Assembly (NCBI GenBank): GCA_041940305.1
Contig: JBGTSJ010000034.1
Location: forward strand, 1-48,184
From: JBGTSJ01 sp041940305
Lineage (GTDB): Bacteria > Planctomycetota > Planctomycetia > Planctomycetales > Planctomycetaceae
Length of the DNA stretch: 48,184 nt
Direction of reading: 5' to 3'
The translations under genes were made by a program, and so were the position numbers. Of this stretch, positions 24,824 to 32,667 are shown piece after piece. The notes beneath the pieces were generated by a model. That model searched no databases. It saw only the letters and a list, made by a program, of their open reading frames with translations, and had not been told where the DNA came from. Position 1 is the first letter of the stretch. Each line of letters opens with the position of its first letter.

Positions 24824-25858
24824 TCAGGCCGGGCGACGCTTGCTCGTCCAGTCGATGAGTTCATCCAGCTTTCGAGTTGCAGCGCCGCTTTCGATCACGG
24901 CGCGGGCGTGCGCCACGCCTTCTCTCGGGTGCGCTGCCTTCCCGCAGGCCACCAGTGCTCCGGCTGCGTTGGCCAGCAGCATGTGATATCGGGGGCCCTG
25001 ATCGTCGCCTGAGAGAATCGCGCGAATGACGCCCGCGCTCTCTGCGGCGGACGACACCTTCAGATCACCAGCCGAACATTCCGGCAATCCGAAATCAGAC
25101 GCCGTCCAGGTGACGCGCTTCGTCTCCGGGCCGCGCACGTCGAAGACGGTCGTTGCGCCCCACAGCGCGATCTCATCCAGTTCGTTGTTGCCGCAGACGA
25201 CGAGCGTGCGGCGGGTGCCGAGCTGCGACACGGCGGCGGCGAGCTTCTCGGCGAACGCCGTCCGTCCCACGCCGATCAGCTGGAACTCCGCGCGGGCCGG
25301 ATTGGTGAGCGGGCCGAGCAGATTGAAGATCGTGCGGAATCCCAGTTCCGCCCGGACCGGCGCGACGTGCCGCATGGCCGAATGCACGACGCGGGCGAAG
25401 CAGAATCCGATGCCGATCTCGTCGATGCAGCGGCCGACCTCCTCCGGCGAGAGTTCCACGTTGACCCCCAGCGCCTCCAGCACGTCGCAGGATCCGCTGG
25501 AACTGGAGACGCTCCGGTTCCCGTGCTTGGCGACCGGCACTCCCGCGGCCGCCGCCACCAGCGCCGCAGCCGTGCTGATATTGAACGTATGCAGTGCGTC
25601 GCCGCCGGTGCCGCAGGTGTCAAGCAGCCCGGTGCGGGTCGTGGGAATCTGCGTCGCGCGGGCCCGCATCGCTTCCGCAGCGCCGGCCAGTTCGTCCGCC
25701 GTTTCGCCGCGCACGGCGAGCGCCGTCAGCAGCGCCACCGTCTCGGCCGGGCCGCAGCGTCCATCCATGACGGCCGCCATCGCTGCTTGCAGTTCGTCGC
25801 GGGTGACCGTTTCTCCCGCCAGAATCTGCTGGATCACGCTGCGAAGTTCCGGCTGCAT
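24824..25858 (-). CDS. trpD: anthranilate phosphoribosyltransferase
   Basis: Second step of tryptophan synthesis: joins anthranilate with PRPP to give phosphoribosyl-anthranilate. The start at 25858 (MQPELRSVIQQILAGETVTRDE) gives 344 residues, the normal size; an upstream ATG at 25915 would add 19 residues with no conservation. Key motifs are all present: LLDTCGTGGDALHTFNISTA (PRPP and Mg binding), VAKHGNRSVSSSSGSCDVLEALG, the anthranilate-site segment ARVVHSAMRHVAPVRAELGFRTIFNLLGPLTNPA, and VVCGNNELDEIAL. The gene stands alone, not in a trp operon, and is flanked on both sides by copies of the same palindromic element. Its own promoter could not be identified. Confidence 0.95.
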   Translation of the reverse strand: MQPELRSVIQQILAGETVTRDELQAAMAAVMDGRCGPAETVALLTALAVRGETADELAGAAEAMRARATQIPTTRTGLLDTCGTGGDALHTFNISTAAALVAAAAGVPVAKHGNRSVSSSSGSCDVLEALGVNVELSPEEVGRCIDEIGIGFCFARVVHSAMRHVAPVRAELGFRTIFNLLGPLTNPARAEFQLIGVGRTAFAEKLAAAVSQLGTRRTLVVCGNNELDEIALWGATTVFDVRGPETKRVTWTASDFGLPECSAGDLKVSSAAESAGVIRAILSGDDQGPRYHMLLANAAGALVACGKAAHPREGVAHARAVIESGAATRKLDELIDWTSKRRPA

Positions 25859-26004
25859 GGTGATGTCGGCCTCAAAGCGACTCGAAGGTGAGGGAAGGTC
25901 ATTAAAGTCGGCCATTCGGGACTTGTCGAGCGCGGGCGGTGTGCTGGCGTGGACAGGGTGCCGTTCCTAATTGGTGGTGGTGCAGGCGTTCAGCGATCGG
26001 GTTG

Positions 26005-26187
26005 TCATCGGCCCGGCGTTCACGCCGGGTTTGCCGGCACGGCGCTACCGGCCTTGAACCTCGTTCACGAGGCTTCTCGCTGCGGCGGCTTAAGCCCTGA
26101 CCGCGAGAAGCCCGGTGAACCGGGCTGTACCCACCCGTGGTACGGCCACGTTTACGCGGCGTGAACGCCGGGGCCTATTACCGATGA
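26005..26187 (+). repeat. palindrome-rich element, copy 2, other flank of trpD
   Basis: It has the same architecture as 24584-24762: an opening hairpin CCCGGCGTTCACGCCGGG (26012-26029), then ACCTCGTTCACGAGGCT followed by TCTCGCTGC, then AGCCCGGTGAACCGGGCT, and a closing GGCGTGAACGCCGGG. The terminal repeats are less perfect than in copy 1 and the middle has diverged, so the copies are not a recent duplication. The rest of 25916-26394 holds no gene I can support. Confidence 0.78.
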
Positions 26188-26394
26188 GTGAACACTCGCA
26201 CCACCACCAATTGAGGACTACACCCGTCGAACAGGGCCGCCTGGAGGCGGACTGTGATTCAGGGGGGGCATCGGATACAGTCCACTTTTCGCGGGATAAT
26301 GCGATGATCGCCGTGCCGCGCCTGTTCGTCGGGCGCCGGCGGAACCGTCATATTGTTGATGCCGCGGCGGGCGGCCGCAGGAGTAGTCAGGCGT

Positions 26395-28530
26395 ATGGAT
26401 CCGTATGCACCGTGTCCTTGCGGGAGCGGGAAGAAGGTCAAGTTCTGCTGCCAGCCGATTCTCGGCGAGATGGAGAAGATCGAGCGGTTGCTGGACAACA
26501 ACCAGCCGCACATGGCGCTGCAGCAGCTGGAGAAGCTCGACAAGGTCCATCCGGGCAATCCGTGGGTGGTGACGCGGCAGGCGCTGACGTACGTGAACGA
26601 TCAGCAGCCGGCCGAAGCGGAACGGGTGCTCAAGCCGTTCCTGAAGGCGAACCCGGACCACGCGCTGGCGAACGTGCTGTACGGGATCTCGGTGTTCAAC
26701 CAGCACGGGTATCCCGAGGGGAAGAAGGCGGTGCACCGGGCGTTCCGCAAGGGGGCGGCGCAGGAGCCGTCGCTGGTGTCATCGCTGGCGGCGAGCATTG
26801 CCGGGTGGTACCTGTCCGACGGTCGGTACATGGCGGCGCGGCAGCACATGGCGCTGGCGCTGCGGATGGGGAGCCCGGAACAGCGAAAGCAGGCGTTCTC
26901 GGCGCTGCTGGAGCTGGACGGAGATCCGGCGGTGTCGTATCCGCTGCGCGGGGCGCATCAGGCCCCGGTGTATACGGGGCCGGAATCGCATCGCGATCAG
27001 GCGAGGAAGGCGCAGCAGCTGTCGATCGTGGGGTGCTGGACGGAGGGAGCGGAGCAGCTGACGGCGATCGCCGAGGCGGACAACGACTCCGCGGAGCTGT
27101 GGCATCTGATCGGGCTGTTCCAGGTGTGGGACGGGCTGGACGAGGAGGGAGCGGAGTCGCTGCACAAGGCGGCGGACCGGTACCAGGATTTTGAGCAGGC
27201 GGTGGAGTGCGAGACGCTCGCGCAGCTGCTGGAGCTGTACGAACCGGAGCGCGCCCGGAAGATGCGCGTGCGGCGGTACCGGGTGGAGTCGGTGTCGCGG
27301 CTGTTGACGCAGTTGGATGGCGATCCGCAATGCGTGCGGGTGGATCGGAGGCCGGACGAAGAGCCGGCCGGGGGTGACCCGACGGCGCGGTACCTCGTGC
27401 TGGACCGGCCGGGGAACGACAATTCGGAAGCGACCCCCGACACGACGCCGAAGTTCCTGGCGCGGCTGGCGGTGTTCGACAAGGGGGAAGACGACGATAC
27501 GCCGGCGCAGGCTTTTCTGTCGGGCCTAGAGGGGGATCCACTCGAGGCGGCGACGCGGCTCTTCACCGCGGCGGCCGGCGACCTCGTGTCATCGGAAGCG
27601 ATGGGAGACGACCCGGACGATGACGTGACGGGGCTGGTGCCGGAGGAGCAGGTCGGGCTGTTCCAGAATTTCTACTTTCCGGCCGGGATGCGGGGCGCGG
27701 GGCGGCGACGGATTCAGCAGGAGGAGTGGGAGAACGTCATCAGCGAGCGATGGCCGAATTCGCCGCAGCGCGCGCTGGGGGGAGCGACGCCTCAGGCCGC
27801 GGCGAGCGATCCGGAATTGAGAGTCGCGCTGGCGGCGGCGATCCAGCTGCTGGACGTGTTCTGCGCATCGCGCTCGTACATCCTGCCGGTTGACCAGTTG
27901 CGGGAGAGGTTCGGGTTGCCGGCGGTCTCGCCGCTGACGGTGGATGCAAAGTCGAATTTGAACACGCTGTCGTTCATGCAGCTGCAGCGGCTGGATCTGG
28001 CGTCGCTGAGCAACGATCAGCTGCAGCAGGTGGTGCAGCGGGCGATGCTCATGCGGCATCCGGGATTTGTGCGGGACGTGCTGGTGCATGTCATCGAGAG
28101 CGGCCAGCTGGAGGCGCTGCAGATCGATCCGCAGCAGGCGTATTCGACCTTGAGCGAGATTCACAAAGATGCGCTGCAGCATCAGCAGGCGCTGGAATGG
28201 GTCGCGAAAGGACGCGAGGCAGCCCAGCAGTCGCGGGAGAAGCCGTTCGAGCAGACGCTGCATTGGCGGATGCGGGAGGTCTCGATGCGGGTGGAAGATC
28301 CGGATGATCCCGCGACGGCAGGACTGCTCAACGAGCTCTGGCAGACGTACGGCCCGAAGTTGCCGTGGCTGCGCGACCAGTTGACAGAGCTGGTGGAGAC
28401 GCTGCAGATCGATCCCCCGTGGGGGGGCGTGGTGGTGTCGTCGAGCGTGGCGGAAGCGACCGGCGACTGGACGCCCGAACCGGCGGCTGGGGGTGGTGAG
28501 AAGAAATTGTGGTTGCCTGGGGACAGTTGA
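26395..28530 (+). CDS. SEC-C zinc-finger and TPR-like repeat protein
   Basis: Soluble protein of 711 residues. The ATG at 26395 places the SEC-C motif at the very start (MDPYAPCPCGSGKKVKFCC), the zinc-binding hairpin known from the SecA tail and many stand-alone proteins. Tetratricopeptide-like helical pairs follow from about residue 25 to 300 (for example PHMALQQLEKLDKVHPGNPWVVTRQALTYVNDQQPAEAERVLKPFLKANPDHALANVLYGIS). The middle (about 300-480) looks globular and acidic. A second helical-repeat region lies near 560-690. It has no signal peptide and no catalytic motif. An adaptor or assembly role is likely from the TPR fold. It lies 63 nt before the zinc-ribbon hydrolase, probably in one transcript. 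Confidence 0.85.
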   Translation: MDPYAPCPCGSGKKVKFCCQPILGEMEKIERLLDNNQPHMALQQLEKLDKVHPGNPWVVTRQALTYVNDQQPAEAERVLKPFLKANPDHALANVLYGISVFNQHGYPEGKKAVHRAFRKGAAQEPSLVSSLAASIAGWYLSDGRYMAARQHMALALRMGSPEQRKQAFSALLELDGDPAVSYPLRGAHQAPVYTGPESHRDQARKAQQLSIVGCWTEGAEQLTAIAEADNDSAELWHLIGLFQVWDGLDEEGAESLHKAADRYQDFEQAVECETLAQLLELYEPERARKMRVRRYRVESVSRLLTQLDGDPQCVRVDRRPDEEPAGGDPTARYLVLDRPGNDNSEATPDTTPKFLARLAVFDKGEDDDTPAQAFLSGLEGDPLEAATRLFTAAAGDLVSSEAMGDDPDDDVTGLVPEEQVGLFQNFYFPAGMRGAGRRRIQQEEWENVISERWPNSPQRALGGATPQAAASDPELRVALAAAIQLLDVFCASRSYILPVDQLRERFGLPAVSPLTVDAKSNLNTLSFMQLQRLDLASLSNDQLQQVVQRAMLMRHPGFVRDVLVHVIESGQLEALQIDPQQAYSTLSEIHKDALQHQQALEWVAKGREAAQQSREKPFEQTLHWRMREVSMRVEDPDDPATAGLLNELWQTYGPKLPWLRDQLTELVETLQIDPPWGGVVVSSSVAEATGDWTPEPAAGGGEKKLWLPGDS

Positions 28531-28593
28531 GACACCGGGACATCGCCGTGGCGGCGACGCGGTGCAGCGACGAGGCGGGGGTACACCGCAGAC

Positions 28594-29862
28594 ATGATCC
28601 AGACGCAATGCGCAGGTTGCTTTCGTGAGTACAAGCTGGATGACCGGTTCGCCGGGAAGACGATTCGCTGCAAGGACTGCGGGACGCCGTTCAAGGTGAC
28701 GTCCGCCGCGGCAGCCGTTCCGTCGTTCGACGAACCGTTCGAGGAGGAACAGCCCGCGGCGGCGCCTCCGGCCCGGAAGTCCGGAGGCAGGAAATCGGCG
28801 GGGAAGAAACGACCGCGCGCTGCGTCGAATTCGAAGGCGTGGATCTGGTGGACGGTCGGCGGGGGCGTGCTGGCGATGCTGCTGCTGTGCGGCGGCGGGA
28901 TCTGGCTGGCGGTGTCGGCGGTCCGGAGCGGACTGCAGGCGGCGAGCACGCCGGAACTGGACCTGGGGGATCCGAACCAGTTGTTCCCGCTGGCGGATGT
29001 GCCGCTGCCGCAGTTTCCGGAGCTGGGAGCGCCGCGGCCGCTGGATTCGGGCGTGCAACAGTATTTTGTCGATTTCGGCTCGGCGCCGGGCAACACCGAT
29101 CAGCCGGGGATGCGGATGAAGATGCGAGTCTATATGCCGCCGGGCGATCATGCTCCGGCGTCGCTGCCGTGCGTGCTGGTGGCGCCGGCCGGGACGAACC
29201 TGATGGTCGGCAACGAGATGGACAACGACGACTATCACGATGAGACGCTGCCGTACGCACTCGCCGGCATGGTGTGCATCTTCTATTCGCTGGACGGCGG
29301 CGTGTATGATCTCGAGGGGGCGTCGGACGACCAGTTTCGGGACGGCTATCTGAAGTTTCGCGCGGCGCGGGCGGGAGTCGTGAATGGACGGAATGCGCTG
29401 GAGTTTGCGCTGGCGAAACTGCCGCAGGTCGATCCCCAGCGGATTTTCTCGGCCGGGCACAGCTCGGCGGGAACGTTCTCGCTGCTCTTCGCCGCGCACG
29501 AGCCGCGGCTGCGGGGTTGCATCGCTTACGCTCCGGCGACCGATGTCGAGTTGCGACTGGCGGAGGTGGCTGAGGCGCCCGTCTTCAACTTGCTGCTGCC
29601 CGGCATCACCGACTTTCTCCGGCAGAGCTCTCCCAAGACGCACGCGGAGCGGATCAACTGCCCGGTGTTTTTGTTTCACGCGCGGGACGACAGCAATGAA
29701 CCGTTTGAGACGACCGAGGCGTTCGCCAACCAACTCGTATCGCTGAAGAAGCCTGCGACGTTCACCGCCGTGAACTGGGGAGACCATTACGAGTCGATGA
29801 TCGACGAAGGGATCCCGCGCGGCATTGAGTGGATTCAGACGCAGACGGCAGGGTCGCCGTGA
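28594..29862 (+). CDS. zinc ribbon, membrane helix and alpha/beta-hydrolase fusion
   Basis: A 422-residue protein in three parts. An N-terminal zinc ribbon (CAGC at 6-9 and CKDC at 26-29) resembles the MJ0042-type ribbons of planctomycete and deltaproteobacterial proteins. A Lys/Arg/Pro-rich linker then leads to one membrane helix (about 85-110, VGGGVLAMLLLCGGGIWLAVSAV). The remainder is an alpha/beta-hydrolase of the dienelactone hydrolase/prolyl oligopeptidase sort: SLPCVLVAPAGTNL, nucleophile motif GHSSAG with S290, FLFHARDDSNEPFETT (acid) and NWGDHYESM (His). The ribbon would be cytoplasmic and the hydrolase extracytoplasmic. The substrate is unknown. It follows the SEC-C protein on the same strand. 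Confidence 0.87.
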   Translation: MIQTQCAGCFREYKLDDRFAGKTIRCKDCGTPFKVTSAAAAVPSFDEPFEEEQPAAAPPARKSGGRKSAGKKRPRAASNSKAWIWWTVGGGVLAMLLLCGGGIWLAVSAVRSGLQAASTPELDLGDPNQLFPLADVPLPQFPELGAPRPLDSGVQQYFVDFGSAPGNTDQPGMRMKMRVYMPPGDHAPASLPCVLVAPAGTNLMVGNEMDNDDYHDETLPYALAGMVCIFYSLDGGVYDLEGASDDQFRDGYLKFRAARAGVVNGRNALEFALAKLPQVDPQRIFSAGHSSAGTFSLLFAAHEPRLRGCIAYAPATDVELRLAEVAEAPVFNLLLPGITDFLRQSSPKTHAERINCPVFLFHARDDSNEPFETTEAFANQLVSLKKPATFTAVNWGDHYESMIDEGIPRGIEWIQTQTAGSP

Positions 29863-29907
29863 CCGGCCGGCCGCGAGCGGAACTGCGCGCCTGGCGGAGC
29901 GGAGCGA

Positions 29908-32478
29908 TTACGGCAGACCGTTGAGCTTGCGGAGGACCCATTCGGTCCCCATCAGGCAGCAGAAGGCGACGAGCGTCAGCCAGTGGTCCCAGAGGGAGAC
30001 CTCGTCGCGGATCTGCTCGGTCTCGCGGACCCCTTCGAACAGCTGCGGGAGACGATGCAGCTGGTCGGGGAAGAAGAGTTCGCCGCCGGTGGCGTCGGCG
30101 ATCTGCTGGAGCAGGTCGCGGTTGGCCGTCAGCTCGCTGAGCTCGCTGGTGACGCGCTCGGTGACGGCGACCTCGGAGGTGACTTCGGCGTCTCCCAGGT
30201 CGGCGTTCTCTACGACGAGGCGGATGCGGTACTCGCCGCTGTCGAGCCCGGCGGCGCGTCCTTCGTGGACGAGGGGGCGGGTTTCGGTGGGGGTGAGTTC
30301 GACCGTCATCACGGGCGGTCCGTCCGGGTCGTCGAGAGACGTGACTTCGACACGAGCCTGGAGATCGGGGAAGCGTCGGAGAAACTGCTCGGTCCAGCGG
30401 GCGCGGAACAGCGCGTCCTCGCCGAGTTCGATGGTGGGGCGTTCGGGTCCGAAGCGGACGAACTCGTTCCCGGCGGTCGCCTTGAAATCGGCCGCCCAGC
30501 GGCTGAGCTGGCCCCAGAAGCGATGGTGATACTCGTCTCCCACGCGATGCCGCCAGCGCCAGGTGCTGTCGATGCCGAGCCAGAGGACCTGGCCGGCGCC
30601 CAGATATTGATGCACGATGACGGCGTTCTCGCGCTCGGACTGCAGGTCGGGCTGCTCGCCGGCGCGGAGGGCGGTGGCCCAGACGGTGCAGCCCGGTTTG
30701 GCGACTCCGCGCAGGCCCCACATGTGGCCGGGGAGCGTGGCCCAGATGCGGCGGTTCTCGATCTCGTCAGCGTCGAATTGCAGCATCGCCTCGGCTTCGC
30801 CGTCAGGCGTCAGCTGCAGATGAAATCCGCGGTCGAGCGGCGGGCCGGTCTGGTCGGCGCCGCGGGTCTCGATGACCGCCAGGTTCTCGACGGGGAGCAG
30901 CTGGTCGAGGATGGGGGAGTTATAAGCAAGCGGCATGTGGGACTTGCCGGCGATGAGCACGAGCGTGCCCCCCTCTTCGCGGACAAACCGGTCGACGAGC
31001 TTCCAGCCGTCCACGGTGAGATGATGCGAAGCGACGTCGCCGATGATGAGGGCGTCGAACTCGCCGAACGGCGTTTCGGAAAGGGCGTCGGTGTTCGCGG
31101 GAAGCGTGAGCGTGCGGGGGAAGAAGGTGTCCGGAAGGACTCCCATATAGGGCTGCCGGAAGACGACCTTCTCCAGCTTCACGTGCTCGTCCCGCTTGAG
31201 GGCCGCATCGAGATAGCGGAACTCCCAGCGGGCCTCTCCTTCGAGGAGCAGGACGTCGGCTTCATCGTCCACGACATGGAACGAGAAGGGCTTGGAGTTG
31301 TTGTCGTCCCGGGTCTCGCCGGCCTGCACGGCGGTGCTGACGAGATAGCGCTGCCGTCCCACCTCGGCGGCGTCCAGCGGGAACTCGACGGTCGCGGACG
31401 ACCCGGTGGGAGTGACGGTCTTTGTCAGGAGCGGCGGTTCGTCGGCCGGAACGTCATCGGGTGACAGACCCTCCTGGACCTTCTTGAGCTCGACGGTCAG
31501 CGGCTGGCCCTCGTATCCGGCGGTGCGGAGCGTCACCTTCACCAGCGGGTGGTCGTCCTGGTAGACGGTGCCGGGGGAATCGATGCCCGAGATGGCGAGG
31601 TCCTTGGGACGTTCCTGCGAGCCGATGACCACCGGGTAGACGGGCACTCCGCCCGAGCGGACCTGCGCCAACAGCCGGCCGGGATCGTCATGGGCGTTGT
31701 CGCGGCCGTCGGTCAACATGATGACGGCGGCGAGCGGCGTCTCCTGGGCGCCCGGGAGGCTGGCGCCGATCGTCTTGGACAGATCGGACACATCGGGACG
31801 GAGGTCGGCGGGGGGAGCGGCGATGAGTTGCTCGAGAGTCGAGACTTCTGAGCGGGCGGTGTCTCCGGCGAAGACGGAGAGTTCGAGCAGCGCGAGCTCG
31901 CCGATCTGGTCGAGCAGCGGTTGTGACTTATTCGACAGGAGCTGGCGGGCGATCTCCTTGCGGGGCATCTGCTCGACGGCGCGGAACGCCTGCTCGACTC
32001 CTTCCTGCCGCGCGGCAGCCAGCACGGCAGCCCGATCGGGGTTCTGTGCTTCTGCCGGAGTCACCCACGCCGGCTCCTCGCCATTTTCGTAGGCTTCAAT
32101 CCAGCGATCGATCCGCTCGCTGGTCTCCGGAGTGCCGTAAAGGCCGAGCGCCCGCGCGAGTCGCAACTTCTCGGCTTTGGAGGCGTGCTTGTCGACCGTC
32201 TCCATGCTCTGCGAGAGATCGACGGCGACAACGACGCGGCCGGTGCGGGTACGGTCGATCGCCCAGGTGAGGACCGGTTCGAGCAGCGCGAGGAAGATCA
32301 GCAGGACGGCTCCAACGCGCAGCGCCAGCAGCAGGAATCCGAGACTGCGGGGGACGAGGCGGCGTTCGTAGCGGTACAGCAGGCCGATGCAGACCGTCGC
32401 CACGACCACGACGCCGATCAGAAACAGGAACCAGCCTGTCTGTTCGGTGCCATTGAGGTTGAGCTGACGCTGGAGCAT
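29908..32478 (-). CDS. vWA-domain membrane protein with glutamine-amidotransferase-like domain
   Basis: Membrane protein of 856 residues, similar in outline to the BatA-like and GATase1-like proteins that accompany MoxR clusters in planctomycetes. The start at 32478 (MLQRQLNLNGTEQTGWF) puts two membrane helices at the beginning (about 15-33 and 45-67); the frame continues upstream without protein-like sequence. A von Willebrand A domain follows, with an MIDAS-type DLSQSM motif and AVIMLTDGRDNAHDDP. The middle contains DALIIGDVASHHLTVDGWKLVDRFVREEGGTLVLIAGKSHMP, a class I amidotransferase-like fold without an obvious catalytic Cys. Beta-sandwich segments and a final membrane helix (LTLVAFCCLMGTEWVL) end it. 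No MoxR or DUF58 partner is adjacent. Confidence 0.85.
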   Translation of the reverse strand: MLQRQLNLNGTEQTGWFLFLIGVVVVATVCIGLLYRYERRLVPRSLGFLLLALRVGAVLLIFLALLEPVLTWAIDRTRTGRVVVAVDLSQSMETVDKHASKAEKLRLARALGLYGTPETSERIDRWIEAYENGEEPAWVTPAEAQNPDRAAVLAAARQEGVEQAFRAVEQMPRKEIARQLLSNKSQPLLDQIGELALLELSVFAGDTARSEVSTLEQLIAAPPADLRPDVSDLSKTIGASLPGAQETPLAAVIMLTDGRDNAHDDPGRLLAQVRSGGVPVYPVVIGSQERPKDLAISGIDSPGTVYQDDHPLVKVTLRTAGYEGQPLTVELKKVQEGLSPDDVPADEPPLLTKTVTPTGSSATVEFPLDAAEVGRQRYLVSTAVQAGETRDDNNSKPFSFHVVDDEADVLLLEGEARWEFRYLDAALKRDEHVKLEKVVFRQPYMGVLPDTFFPRTLTLPANTDALSETPFGEFDALIIGDVASHHLTVDGWKLVDRFVREEGGTLVLIAGKSHMPLAYNSPILDQLLPVENLAVIETRGADQTGPPLDRGFHLQLTPDGEAEAMLQFDADEIENRRIWATLPGHMWGLRGVAKPGCTVWATALRAGEQPDLQSERENAVIVHQYLGAGQVLWLGIDSTWRWRHRVGDEYHHRFWGQLSRWAADFKATAGNEFVRFGPERPTIELGEDALFRARWTEQFLRRFPDLQARVEVTSLDDPDGPPVMTVELTPTETRPLVHEGRAAGLDSGEYRIRLVVENADLGDAEVTSEVAVTERVTSELSELTANRDLLQQIADATGGELFFPDQLHRLPQLFEGVRETEQIRDEVSLWDHWLTLVAFCCLMGTEWVLRKLNGLP

Positions 32479-32667
32479 GAGCGGGCTGCTTGAGACATTC
32501 CGACAGAACGGCGGACCGCCGAGCGAGCGACCGGAAGCGCATCCTGCTGGACCGGGCGGGTCGCGCCAATCCGCAGGGCACACTGTACTCGATGGAGAGG
32601 CCGCGGGGGGAGTGGGCGGCTGACGGATTTTCGCGGCGGTGCGGCAGGTGCAGTCAGCGGTCGATGG

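Noticed and set aside
27589..29787. Another 700-codon frame opposite the SEC-C and hydrolase genes
   Set aside because: It spans two real genes and the gap between them on the opposite strand, which only a GC-driven chance frame would do.
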